Made by a program: the position numbers and the translations under genes
Shown here: positions 42,591 through 52,191 of the stretch, in pieces
How positions within the stretch are numbered: the first letter of the stretch is position 1
How the letters are laid out: every line of letters begins with the position of its first letter
DNA from: Paractinoplanes ferrugineus
GTDB lineage: Bacteria > Actinomycetota > Actinomycetes > Mycobacteriales > Micromonosporaceae
DNA length: 64,000 nucleotides
Reading direction: 5' to 3'
NCBI RefSeq assembly: GCF_016862195.1
Contig: NZ_BOMM01000047.1
Coordinates: forward strand, 248,001-312,000
The notes under the pieces: generated by a model
Databases searched by the model: none
What the model was told of the DNA's origin: nothing
What the model saw: only the letters and a program-made list of their open reading frames with translations

Positions 42591-43222
42591 TCCGCGCCCG
42601 GGTGCTCGCCGCGGTCCTGGTGGTCGCCGGGGTGGCGGCGATCGCCGTCGGCCACCACTACCGGCCGGCCGCCGAGCCGCCGCGGTCGATGCCCTCCTCC
42701 CCCGCCGTCGCCCGCTCCGCCGCCTCCTCCGCTGCCGCTGCTTCCGCGCTCACCCGCGGCGATCTGCTGCCCACGTCCCCGCCGACCCGGGTACGGATTC
42801 CCGCGCTGCGCGTCGACGAAGCGGTGACCGGCCTCGGCCAGAACCCGGACGGCAGCATGCAGGTGCCCACCGACGCGCACACCGTCGGCTGGTACACCGG
42901 GGCCCCCACGCCCGGCGCGCTCGGACCCGCCGTGCTCGCCGGCCACGTCAACTACAAGGGCGCCGACGGCACGTTCGCCCGGCTGTCCACCCTGCACCCC
43001 GGCGATCAGGTGGAGGTGACCCGGCAGGACGGCATCACCGCCGTCTTCACCGTCACCGACGTGGACCGCTACGCCAAAGACAGGTTCCCCGCCACTGCGG
43101 TCTACGGCGCCATCGACCACGCCGGACTACGCCTGATCACCTGCGGCGGCGACTTCGACACCCGCACCGGTCACTACACCGACAACATCGTCGCCTACGC
43201 CGAACTCCGCTCGACCGAATAG
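42587..43222 (+). CDS. Class F sortase
   Basis: A 211-residue protein with an N-terminal membrane anchor (ARVLAAVLVVAGVAAIAVG) and an Ala/Ser-rich linker. The sortase core has RIPALRVDEAVTGLGQNPDG, catalytic His in VLAGHVNYKG, catalytic Cys in LRLITCGGDFD, and a downstream Arg within RTGHYTDNIVAYAEL. Class F enzymes of actinobacteria cleave LPxTG-like signals and attach proteins to the wall. The start overlaps the CHRD gene stop, so the pair is translationally coupled. Confidence 0.92.
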   Translation: MIRARVLAAVLVVAGVAAIAVGHHYRPAAEPPRSMPSSPAVARSAASSAAAASALTRGDLLPTSPPTRVRIPALRVDEAVTGLGQNPDGSMQVPTDAHTVGWYTGAPTPGALGPAVLAGHVNYKGADGTFARLSTLHPGDQVEVTRQDGITAVFTVTDVDRYAKDRFPATAVYGAIDHAGLRLITCGGDFDTRTGHYTDNIVAYAELRSTE

Positions 43223-43349
43223 CCGGCACAGGGTGGTTGCGTAGTTCGGTGACCGGTTCCTGAGCTGGAGTTACGCGTGCTGGATGGCCTTGGTAGAGGC
43301 GATGGAGACGGGTGAGATCAATCAGCTGATCGGGCAATTGGTAGCACTT
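43223..43349. other. Short convergent gap without an assigned gene
   Basis: This 127-base stretch separates the sortase and VOC genes. It is less GC-rich than its surroundings. A short frame (ATG 43284, beginning MALVEAMETGEINQLIGQLV) reads into the VOC gene antisense. I recognise no family, and no clear terminator hairpin is visible. Confidence 0.3.
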
Positions 43350-43820
43350 TTACTGCAGTGTCCGAACGGGTCCCTGGCCCAGCTCCCGGGGGGTGCGGTT
43401 CCGCTGGAGCTGCTGTCCTTGCGGTGTGATCGGCGTGTAGAGGTTGATCAGCGCCCCGTCCGGGTCGCGGATCAGGGCCGACAGGTTGCCCCAGGGCATC
43501 ATCGTGGGAGGTTGAACCACGTCGAGGTCGTTCCCGAACTCGGCGACGAGTCTCTGGTACAGGGCTTCGGTGTCGTCGACGAGGAACTCGACGATGGCGC
43601 TGTTGTTGGCACCTCCTCGGGGAGTGTTCGTGGTGATGAATGCCACGCGCTCGGGGCTGCTGACCGCAAAGGTCGCGGATGGTGTCACCAGCTCGACGAA
43701 GTCGTCGGTCAGGTACTGCGGTGTGGCGCCGGTGAGGACTTGGTAGAACCGAACGAGGCGGGGAAGGTCCTCGGTGATGACGCGTACGGAGGCGAGCTGA
43801 ACGGTAGTGGGTGAAGTCAT
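43350..43820 (-). CDS. VOC (glyoxalase/bleomycin-resistance fold) protein
   Basis: A 156-residue protein with the paired beta-alpha-beta-beta-beta pattern of VOC proteins: SVRVITEDLPRLVRFYQVLTG, AFITTNTPRGGANNSAIVEF, DDTEALYQRLVAEFGNDL and ALIRDPDGALINLYTPI, with a Glu in the first half and the usual RDPDGxxxNLY end. Metal ligands are partly conserved; the substrate is unknown. It is divergent from the WYL regulator 62 bases away, which probably controls it. Confidence 0.85.
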   Translation of the reverse strand: MTSPTTVQLASVRVITEDLPRLVRFYQVLTGATPQYLTDDFVELVTPSATFAVSSPERVAFITTNTPRGGANNSAIVEFLVDDTEALYQRLVAEFGNDLDVVQPPTMMPWGNLSALIRDPDGALINLYTPITPQGQQLQRNRTPRELGQGPVRTLQ

Positions 43821-43882
43821 GCGACGACGGTAGAGGGGATAGGGGTCAGTTTCCGCCCGGTATTGTGGGCAACATTGCGGGC

Positions 43883-44902
43883 ATGGCGCGACCGACCGCA
43901 CGAGTGCTGGCTCTCCTCGAGTTGCTGCAGGCCGGCGGGACCCACACGGTCGCTGATCTTGCCGAGCGTCTCGGGGTGGACGACCGTACCGTTCGCCGTT
44001 ATGTCGAGCATCTGCGCGAGCTGGACATTCCGGTGGACGCGGTTCGGGGCCGGTACGGCGGCTACCGTCTGGCCCGGCATTACCGCATGCCGCCGCTGAT
44101 GCTGACCGACGAAGAGGCCCTGGCCGTCGTCTGGGCGCTGCTGTTCGACCGGCGTTCCCACGCCGGCCCGGCATCATCGCTCGCGGTGGACAACGCGATG
44201 GCCAAGGTGCGCAGGGTGTTACCGGACACGCTCGCACGGCGGATCGACGCGGTATTGGACACGGTGGATTTCACCGGCGTACCGGGCGCCGGCGGCCGGA
44301 ACGACGAGGGCGTGACCGCACGCGGCCCCCGGGATGCCCGGACGCTGCTCGACCTGGCCGAGGCGGCACGAGACCGGCGGCTCGTGGCATTCGATTACCA
44401 GCCTCGGCAGGGTCGCTCGGGACAGCGGCAGGTGCAGCCGCATGGGGTGGTGGCGCATCGCGGTCTGCTCTACCTGACCGGCTTCGACGTCGACCGCCGC
44501 GCGCTGCGCACCTTTCGCCTGGACCGGATGACTGGTCTGCAGGTGCGGTCGGTCACCTTCGCCGCGCCGGGCGACCTGGACCCGGTCGCGCAGGTCGTCG
44601 GACCGCTGACGGCGGCCCCGTGGCGGCACGAGGTGTCGGTGCTCATCAACGCGGATCCGGAATACGTGCAGACGCGGATACCGGACACCCTGGCCTCGGT
44701 GACGCCGGCCTCCGACGCCACCGGAGGCGACGGCTGGCTGAGGGTGTTCCTGCGGGCCGAACGCCTCGACTGGGTCGCCACCACACTGGCCGCCCTGGAC
44801 CGGCCCTTTGTCATCGAGCAGCCCCCGGAACTGCATGACGTGGTTCACGAACTCGGACGCCGCCTCATCGAGGACTCCGCACGTCGAACGAGCACGCAGT
44901 AG
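43883..44902 (+). CDS. HTH-WYL transcriptional regulator (YafY/DeoR-like)
   Basis: A 339-residue regulator. N-terminal winged helix (ARVLALLELLQAGGTHTVAD, LAERLGVDDRTVRRYVEHL, VRGRYGGYRL), a linker, a WYL domain (RRLVAFDYQPRQGRSGQRQV, then QPHGVVAHRGLLYLTGFD and FRLDRMTGLQV) and a C-terminal WCX-like domain. WYL domains sense nucleic-acid or nucleotide ligands in several systems, though many family members act as simple repressors of neighbouring enzymes. It probably regulates the divergent VOC gene. ATG 43883 starts just before the HTH. Confidence 0.9.
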   Translation: MARPTARVLALLELLQAGGTHTVADLAERLGVDDRTVRRYVEHLRELDIPVDAVRGRYGGYRLARHYRMPPLMLTDEEALAVVWALLFDRRSHAGPASSLAVDNAMAKVRRVLPDTLARRIDAVLDTVDFTGVPGAGGRNDEGVTARGPRDARTLLDLAEAARDRRLVAFDYQPRQGRSGQRQVQPHGVVAHRGLLYLTGFDVDRRALRTFRLDRMTGLQVRSVTFAAPGDLDPVAQVVGPLTAAPWRHEVSVLINADPEYVQTRIPDTLASVTPASDATGGDGWLRVFLRAERLDWVATTLAALDRPFVIEQPPELHDVVHELGRRLIEDSARRTSTQ

Positions 44903-44910
44903 CCCTGCTG

Positions 44911-45498
44911 TCACAGCGGCCCGACCGGGTCGGCTTCGCCGGGGGTGGCGAGGAGGGCGAGTGCGGCCAGGAAGTCGTCGAAGGCCTGGTCGGCTCGCCC
45001 GGTGTCGGCGGTGGCCTCGATGTCCATGATCAGGCCGCGGATGACCGCCAGCACGAGGGTGGCGAGCTCGGGGCGGCCGAGCGTACGCATGCCGTCCTCG
45101 AGGGGCTGCAGCCAGTCGGTGGTGGCCTCGCGCCGGAAGTCGGGCCACAACCGCTGTTCGGAGTCCTCGCGGAGCTTGCCGAACATGCTGAGGTAGGGGC
45201 GGCCCTCGGCCCCGGTCATGGCCTGCCACGTGCGGCGCAGCGTCGTCAGGTAGGGCTCGCCGGGTCTGGGGCACAACAGCTCGCCGTAGAAGTCGCGCTG
45301 CCGTTGCCGCGCCCGGCGCAGGGTTTCCCGCAGCAGCGCGTCCCGGGTGCCGAAGTGGTAGATCAGCATGCGGGTCGAGGAGCCGGACGCCGTCACGAAC
45401 GGTTCGAGGCGGTCGGGCAGGCCGTGGGCGAGCGCGTGATCGACGCAGGCCTCGAGGATGCGGTCGCGGATCTCGGGTTGTCTGCGGCGGCCCACCAC
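44911..45498 (-). CDS. TetR-family regulator
   Basis: A 195-residue protein with the TetR HTH at about 10-55 (EIRDRILEACVDHALAHGLP, FVTASGSSTRMLIYHFGTRDALLRETL) and a helical ligand domain. GTG 45498 is used; GTG 45495 is an equally likely start just after GAGGT. It is convergent with the WYL gene (8 bases between stops) and divergent from the alpha/beta hydrolase, its likely target. Confidence 0.88.
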   Translation of the reverse strand: MVGRRRQPEIRDRILEACVDHALAHGLPDRLEPFVTASGSSTRMLIYHFGTRDALLRETLRRARQRQRDFYGELLCPRPGEPYLTTLRRTWQAMTGAEGRPYLSMFGKLREDSEQRLWPDFRREATTDWLQPLEDGMRTLGRPELATLVLAVIRGLIMDIEATADTGRADQAFDDFLAALALLATPGEADPVGPL

Positions 45499-45510
45499 CT
45501 CACTTTTTCA

Positions 45511-45526
45511 CGTAACTCGCGATACG
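45511..45526. promoter_or_regulatory. Imperfect palindrome between TetR and hydrolase genes
   Basis: CGTAACTCGCGATACG has matching outer arms (CGTA/TACG) and a partly symmetric centre. It sits in the 65-base divergent promoter and is a candidate TetR operator. The symmetry is incomplete, so support is modest. Confidence 0.35.
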
Positions 45527-45563
45527 TCTAACGTTGATCGCAGAGCGGAAAAAGGGGTCAGCT

Positions 45564-46262
45564 ATGCGAGTGGTGTTCGTGCACGGCGCGTGTGTCCGAG
45601 ACGGCGACTGGTGGTGGCACCCGGCCGCCGAGGCGTTGCGCGAGCGTGGCATCGGCAGCGTCGCGCCCCTGCTGCCGAGCTGCGGGGAGGGCGACCGGCC
45701 CGCCGGGACGGACGGTCCCGGTCTGCCCGAGGACGTCGCGGCGGTACGGGCGGTGCTGGCCGGCAGCGACGAGCCGACCGTGGTCGTGGGACACAGCTAC
45801 GGCGGGATCGTCGCGGCCGAGGCCGCGGTGGGCGTCAAGTCGGTGCGGCACCTGGTTTTCGTGTCGAGCTACCTGCCCGAGCCGGGCGAGTCGCTGTCGA
45901 CCTTCGGCGCCGCGGAACCGCCGCCGTTCCTCGACTTCGACCCCGAGGGGGGCACGTTCGGCGCGGTACCGCGGCTGTTCGCCGAGACGTTCGTGCAGGA
46001 CTGCCCGCCGGACCTCGTCCGGGCGGGGGCGGACCGCCTGGCCCGGCAGACGATCGCCGTCACCCAGCAGCCGGTGCGGCAGGTGGCGTGGCCCGACCTG
46101 CCGACGACGTACGTGGTGTGCACCGACGATCGCGGTACCCCGGTGGCGGCCCAGCGCGAGTTCGCCCGGCGCGCCGACAAGGTCGTCGAGCTGCCCACCG
46201 GCCACCACCCGTTCCTGTCGCGGCCGCAGGCCGTCGCCGACATCCTGGCCGGACTGCGGTGA
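45564..46262 (+). CDS. Alpha/beta hydrolase (esterase-like)
   Basis: A 232-residue hydrolase: VVFVHGACVRDGDWWWHPAAE (oxyanion region), TVVVGHSYGGIVAAEAA with the nucleophile Ser, an Asp in VVCTDDRGTPV and His in ELPTGHHPFLSRPQ. This pattern is typical of small actinobacterial esterases related to plant methylesterase/hydroxynitrile-lyase folds. No signal peptide is seen. AAAAGGGG precedes ATG 45564. It is controlled, probably, by the divergent TetR. It stops 8 bases before the end of the convergent SulP gene. Confidence 0.87.
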   Translation: MRVVFVHGACVRDGDWWWHPAAEALRERGIGSVAPLLPSCGEGDRPAGTDGPGLPEDVAAVRAVLAGSDEPTVVVGHSYGGIVAAEAAVGVKSVRHLVFVSSYLPEPGESLSTFGAAEPPPFLDFDPEGGTFGAVPRLFAETFVQDCPPDLVRAGADRLARQTIAVTQQPVRQVAWPDLPTTYVVCTDDRGTPVAAQREFARRADKVVELPTGHHPFLSRPQAVADILAGLR

Positions 46263-46270
46263 CCGGGCGG

Positions 46271-48010
46271 TCACCCCGGGGTTGCCGCCTGGGATTCGAC
46301 ATGGGTACGGGCGTGCGCGATGGCCGACGGGGTGTCCGGGAAGACGTGGCCGTCCCGGCGTAGCCGCTCGGCCACGCCGAGGGTGTCGAGGATTCGCTGG
46401 TGGCCGTCGGAGATGCCGGACAGCAGCACGGTGATGCCTCGTCGTTGCAGCCGGCTGATCGCGTCGCCGAGGACGTGCGCCCCGGTCGCGTCGACCGTGG
46501 TGACGCGGGACATCCGCAGGATCGCCACGCGTACGTCGGCGACCTCGGACAGTTCCAGCAGGAAGTGGTGGGCGGCGGCGAAGAACAGAGGCCCGTCGAG
46601 CCGGTACGCGACGATGTGCTCGGCGAGCAGCCGCTGTTCCTCGGCCGAGTGGTCGCCCGGGTCCAGCTCGACCCGCTGCAGGCGCGCGGAGCGGGCGACC
46701 GCCCGCAGGGCGAGGACCACCGCCACGCCGAGACCGACCGCGACCGCGGTGACCAGGTCCACGGCCACCGTGACGACGAACGTCAGGGCCAGGACCAGGG
46801 CGTCCCGCCGGGTGGAGCGGGCGACCGCGAGCAGCGAACCGGCCTCGACCATCCGGATCGTGGTCGCCAGGAGCACACCGGCGAGGGCGGCCAGCGGGAT
46901 GTGCGCGACCAGCGGTGCACCGACGAGCACGATCAGGGCCAGCACGATCGCGTGGGTGAGCGCCGCGAGTTTCGAACCGGCACCGGCCCGGACGTTGACC
47001 GCGGTCCGGGCGATCGCCGCGGTCGCCGGCATGCCGCCGAACAGGGGGACCACGAGGTTGGCCAGTCCCTGACCGAACAGCTCGCGGTCGGGGTCGTGAC
47101 GCTCGCCGACGCTCATCGCGTCGGCGACCGTCGCCGACAGCAGGCTCTCCAGCCCGGCCAGCGCCGCGACCGCCAGGGCCGAGGGCAGCAGCATGGTGAC
47201 CGCGTGCGGGTCGAGGAAGGCCGGCGACGGGGCGGGCAGACCGGGCGGCAGCTTGCCGATGACGGCCAGACCGGACGGGGTCGCCTGCGCCGCGATCGTC
47301 GCGGCGGCCACCGCGATCAGGGAGAACGGCAGCCCGGGACGCCACCGCGAGCCGAGCAGCATGGTCGCGGCCACCCCGGCGGCGACCAGCACGGGTACGG
47401 GGTGCGGGTCGGCGGCGAACCGGCGTACCGCGTCGGCGGCGACCGCCCAGGTCTTGGCCCCGTGGGCGCCGGTGACGCCGAGTGCGGCCGGAACCTGCTG
47501 CAGCGCGATCACCACGGCGATGCCGGCGGTGAACCCCTCGATCACCGGTGTGGGCAGGTAGCGCACGTAGCGGCCGAGTCCGGCGAACGCGGTGAGGATC
47601 AGCACGACGCCGGCCATCATCCCGACCATCAGCACACCGGACGTCCCGAACTTCGCCAGGATCGGCAGCAGCACGACGGTCATCGCCCCGGTCGGGCCGG
47701 AGACCTGCAGGCTGGAGCCGCCGAAGATGGCGGCGATCGCGCCCGCCAGCACCGCGGTCACCAGACCGGCCCGCGCGCCCAGCCCGGAAGCGACGCCGAA
47801 GGCCAGTGCCAGCGGCAACGCGACCACCGCCACGGTCAGGCCGGCGACCACGTCGGTGCGGTGCGAACGCCGCGCGGCCAGCCAGTCCGAGCGCTGCGGC
47901 AGCAGGCCACCGGCCCGCGCCGCGCCGGCCCGGCCGGCGGTGTTGACCAGCCGCAGCAAGGTCGTCGGGCGGCGGGACCACAGCCGTCGCCCGGGAGGCG
48001 GAACCGCCAC
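46271..48010 (-). CDS. SulP-family anion transporter with STAS domain
   Basis: A 579-residue transporter. The membrane domain has SulP motifs (DVVAGLTVAVVALPLALAFG, SSLQVSGPTGAMTVVLLPIL, YLPTPVIEGFTAGIAVVIAL, LFGGMPATAAIARTAVNVRA). The C-terminal STAS domain contains VAILRMSRVTTVDATGAHVL and RGITVLLSGI. Substrates in the family include sulfate, bicarbonate and C4-dicarboxylates; this sequence does not decide between them. GTG 48010 is preferred because of the upstream GGAGAGGGG; the frame is open to 48067. It is divergent from an ArsR-type repressor. Sulfate uptake would fit the cysDN genes 4 kb away, but that link is inference. Confidence 0.92.
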   Translation of the reverse strand: MAVPPPGRRLWSRRPTTLLRLVNTAGRAGAARAGGLLPQRSDWLAARRSHRTDVVAGLTVAVVALPLALAFGVASGLGARAGLVTAVLAGAIAAIFGGSSLQVSGPTGAMTVVLLPILAKFGTSGVLMVGMMAGVVLILTAFAGLGRYVRYLPTPVIEGFTAGIAVVIALQQVPAALGVTGAHGAKTWAVAADAVRRFAADPHPVPVLVAAGVAATMLLGSRWRPGLPFSLIAVAAATIAAQATPSGLAVIGKLPPGLPAPSPAFLDPHAVTMLLPSALAVAALAGLESLLSATVADAMSVGERHDPDRELFGQGLANLVVPLFGGMPATAAIARTAVNVRAGAGSKLAALTHAIVLALIVLVGAPLVAHIPLAALAGVLLATTIRMVEAGSLLAVARSTRRDALVLALTFVVTVAVDLVTAVAVGLGVAVVLALRAVARSARLQRVELDPGDHSAEEQRLLAEHIVAYRLDGPLFFAAAHHFLLELSEVADVRVAILRMSRVTTVDATGAHVLGDAISRLQRRGITVLLSGISDGHQRILDTLGVAERLRRDGHVFPDTPSAIAHARTHVESQAATPG

Positions 48011-48061
48011 GCCGCACCGCCCCTCTCCCGTCTTCACCAGAACTGACGCAGACTTTATCAA

Positions 48062-48077
48062 TTGCAAAACTTTTCAA
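48062..48077. promoter_or_regulatory. Candidate ArsR operator between SulP and ArsR genes
   Basis: TTGCAAAACTTTTCAA is an imperfect palindrome of the TTGnAAAA/TTTTnCAA type, in a markedly AT-rich island within GC-rich DNA. It lies about 52 bases before the preferred SulP start and 160 bases before the ArsR start. Similar dyads are bound by winged-helix ArsR-type repressors. Confidence 0.45.
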
Positions 48078-48236
48078 CTACTGGGTGAGTCGAGGGCCAC
48101 CCCCGGCTCGTCACCCGACCGGGTTCCGCCGCGCCGCGGTGTAACCTGGCGGGACTGCTACGCACCGCCCCGGGTGAGTGTCGGCGGCGCTGAACCCGCC
48201 TGTGGATGCGGCGGTTGATCACGTTGGGGGACGCTC

Positions 48237-48611
48237 GTGTCGGTGCCGCTGTACCAGGCGAAGGCCGAGCTGTTCCGCACTCTCGGGCACCCGGTCCGCA
48301 TCCGGGTCCTGGAGTTGCTGCAGCCGGGCCCGCTGTCGGTCCGTGATCTGCTGACCGAGATCGACATCGAGCCGTCCAGCCTCTCGCAGCAGCTGGCCGT
48401 GCTGCGCCGGGCCGGCATCGTGGTGTCCTACCGCGACGGCGGATCGGTCATGTACGCACTCAGCACGCCGGCCGTGCTCGATCTGCTGGCCGCCGCGCGG
48501 CGGATCCTGAGCGAGCTCCTCGCCGACCGCGACGACCTTCTCACCGAACTGCAGGCCCGGATCGGCGTCGAGCACGGGGAAGCTCAGCGGGACGTGTCCG
48601 GCTCGCGATGA
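48237..48611 (+). CDS. ArsR-family winged-helix regulator without metal-binding cysteines
   Basis: A 124-residue regulator: LFRTLGHPVRIRVLELLQPG, SVRDLLTEIDIEPSSLSQQL and AVLRRAGIVVSYRDGGSVMYAL form the winged helix. The alpha-3 motif that carries CxC metal ligands in ArsR/SmtB reads DLLTEI, and the protein has no cysteine, so direct thiol metal sensing is excluded. It probably senses another signal and represses the divergent SulP transporter. GTG 48237 follows GGGGGA. Confidence 0.9.
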   Translation: MSVPLYQAKAELFRTLGHPVRIRVLELLQPGPLSVRDLLTEIDIEPSSLSQQLAVLRRAGIVVSYRDGGSVMYALSTPAVLDLLAAARRILSELLADRDDLLTELQARIGVEHGEAQRDVSGSR

Positions 48612-48622
48612 CCTGTCGCCAG

Positions 48623-48641
48623 GGCCGGCCGTGCTGTCGAG

Positions 48642-48657
<16 letters not shown>
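48623..48657. terminator. Possible bidirectional hairpin between convergent ArsR and NRPS-like genes
   Basis: Two copies of GGCCGGCC (48623-48630 and 48650-48657), each self-complementary, can pair across a 19-base loop between the two convergent stop codons (48611 and 48642). The second copy lies inside the end of the minus-strand gene. Confidence 0.35.
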
Positions 48658-50765
<2,108 letters not shown>

Positions 50766-50854
50766 GACCTCAGGCTAGGCAGAGCCGGACCGGGAGCGGC
50801 CAGCGTCACGCTGAACCTCGGGGTAAGCCTGGCGTTTACCGGCCGGGGTGTTCG

Positions 50855-51523
50855 TCACATCGGGTCGACGATGCCGGCCCGGAACGCGAACGACACGAGC
50901 TGGGCGCGGTCCTTGAGCTGGAGCTTCACCCGCAGCCGGTAGAGATGGGTGCGCACGGTCGCGGGCCCGATGAACAGTTCGGTGGCGATGTCCTCGGTGG
51001 ACATCCCGTGCGCGGTCAGCATGAGGATCTCCTTCTCCCGGGGGGTGAGGACGGTACCGACGGGCATGTCGGCCTTGATCTTGGACTGCACGTCGTGCTC
51101 GCGGAACCACTCCATCAGCCGCTGGGCGATCCGCGGGCCGAGCATGGCCTGGCCCCGGGCGACGGCACGGATCGCCATCGCCATCTCCTCCCGGCTGGCG
51201 TCGTCGGCGAGCAGGCCGCTGGCCCCGGCGTGCATCGCCTCGGCGACGCCGTCGTCGATGTCGTTGATGGCGAAGACGATGATCCGCGGCGCCGGGTCGA
51301 GGTCCTCGGAGCGAATCTTGCGGATGAGGTCGATGCCCTGGATCTGCTGCAGGCTGAGCCCGGTGACCACCACCTGCGGGAGATGCTCGCGGATCAGCAT
51401 GATCGCTTGCATCCCGCTGCTGGTGGTGCCGATGACCTCGATGTCCTCCTCCTGCCCGAGCAGCGAACTGAGCCCGTCCAGAACCAGCGGCCGGTCGTCA
51501 CACAGCAATACCCGCAAGGGCAT
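50855..51523 (-). CDS. LuxR/NarL-type regulator with a non-phosphorylatable pseudo-receiver
   Basis: A 222-residue protein. The receiver fold is clear (LRVLLCDDRPLVLDGLSSLL) but the phospho-acceptor position reads VVVTGLSL, with Gly55 instead of Asp; the conserved Lys is replaced (GLLADD) and the switch Thr/Ser is Ala (VFAIND). A C-terminal LuxR HTH follows (VLTPREKEILMLTAHGMSTE, DIATELFIGPATVRTHLYRL). Such atypical regulators are common in antibiotic clusters, where they act without a kinase or sense products. It lies 90 bases upstream of the adenylation-thioesterase gene on the same strand and is the best candidate for the cluster regulator. It begins next to tandem ACCCTGGGT boxes. Confidence 0.9.
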   Translation of the reverse strand: MPLRVLLCDDRPLVLDGLSSLLGQEEDIEVIGTTSSGMQAIMLIREHLPQVVVTGLSLQQIQGIDLIRKIRSEDLDPAPRIIVFAINDIDDGVAEAMHAGASGLLADDASREEMAMAIRAVARGQAMLGPRIAQRLMEWFREHDVQSKIKADMPVGTVLTPREKEILMLTAHGMSTEDIATELFIGPATVRTHLYRLRVKLQLKDRAQLVSFAFRAGIVDPM

Positions 51524-51564
51524 GCCGACCTCCCTTGTCCAATATCGACTTCACGGTTGGAGCT

Positions 51565-51594
51565 ACCCTGGGTCGTTGGCAGGTAACCCTGGGT
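51565..51594. promoter_or_regulatory. Tandem ACCCTGGGT boxes, 21 bp apart
   Basis: Two identical 9-bp palindromes (51565-51573 and 51586-51594) are spaced 21 bp start to start, i.e. two helical turns, so a dimer pair could bind on one face. They lie 42-71 bases upstream of the minus-strand LuxR-type gene and about 210 bases before the divergent carrier-protein gene. A related partial site (AACCTCGGGGTAA) occurs near 50814-50826, before the adenylation-thioesterase gene. Confidence 0.5.
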
Positions 51595-51804
51595 GTACGT
51601 AATCGGTTGCATATTCGTATTGGACGATGTGGATAGGTAATTTCCGATTACGCCGGTTAGCGGATGGTCGCGCCCTTTACGGGACCGCTCGTACGCCCAG
51701 TACGATGGTCGATGACCCGGATGACCGCGACGTCCACACGACGTGCACGCGGGGGTCCACATGACGCTGACGTGGCGCTCCACCAGGCCTCCTAGGCTGC
51801 GGCA

Positions 51805-52116
51805 ATGAGCACCGGCCGACCGCCCGGCGACGACGTCGAACGCGTCGTCGCGCTGACCTGGACCGAATTCCTCGACGAGCCCGTCACGGATGTCACGAAA
51901 AGTATTTTCACGCTCGGGGCGCATTCCCTGCTGGTCGCCCGATGTAGGGGCAGATTGCAGGACATCTTCGGCGTACATCTGGAGACCGGGCCCTTTTTCG
52001 CCCACCCGACTATCGAAGGTTTCTGCGCGGCGATCACCGCCGGCCCCGCCGGTGCGCGGATCCGGCGCCGGGCCGCCGTGGCGGTTCGGGTACTGACCGA
52101 CATCCCCTCGTCCTGA
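51805..52116 (+). CDS. Stand-alone peptidyl/acyl carrier protein
   Basis: A 103-residue protein with a single carrier domain. The phosphopantetheine-attachment motif is SIFTLGAHSLLVARCRGRLQ, with the Ser of G-A-H-S-L present (usual consensus GGHSL), followed by FGVHLETGPFFAHPTIEGF. About 25 C-terminal residues are basic and outside the domain. It is divergent from the regulator and convergent with cysN. It is probably loaded in trans by the serine-type adenylation domain, which has no carrier of its own. No strong ribosome-binding site precedes ATG 51805. Confidence 0.85.
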   Translation: MSTGRPPGDDVERVVALTWTEFLDEPVTDVTKSIFTLGAHSLLVARCRGRLQDIFGVHLETGPFFAHPTIEGFCAAITAGPAGARIRRRAAVAVRVLTDIPSS

Positions 52117-52121
52117 GAGCA

Positions 52122-52161
52122 CGACGGTCCCGCCGCCTCGGCCGAGGCGGCGGGACCGTCG
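52122..52161. terminator. Perfect 40-bp palindrome, bidirectional terminator
   Basis: Bases 52122-52141 and 52142-52161 are exact reverse complements, giving a 20-bp GC-rich stem without spacer. It sits between the convergent carrier-protein stop (52116) and the cysN stop (52192), exactly where a two-way terminator is expected. Confidence 0.8.
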
Positions 52162-52191
52162 TCGTGGGCCCAGCGGGTCGGTCCGGCCGAG

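Noticed and set aside
43330..43380. tRNA-like stretch containing GGGCAATTGGTAGCA
   Set aside because: No acceptor stem, anticodon arm or T-loop can be folded around it; it overlaps the VOC gene end.
45558..48077. 839-codon minus-strand frame over the hydrolase and SulP genes
   Set aside because: Shadow frame; SulP motifs are in another frame of the same strand and the hydrolase triad is on the plus strand.
50855..51523. This LuxR-type regulator as the partner of the DevS-type kinase
   Set aside because: The receiver lacks the phospho-acceptor Asp and the gene sits in the NRPS cluster 42 kb away.
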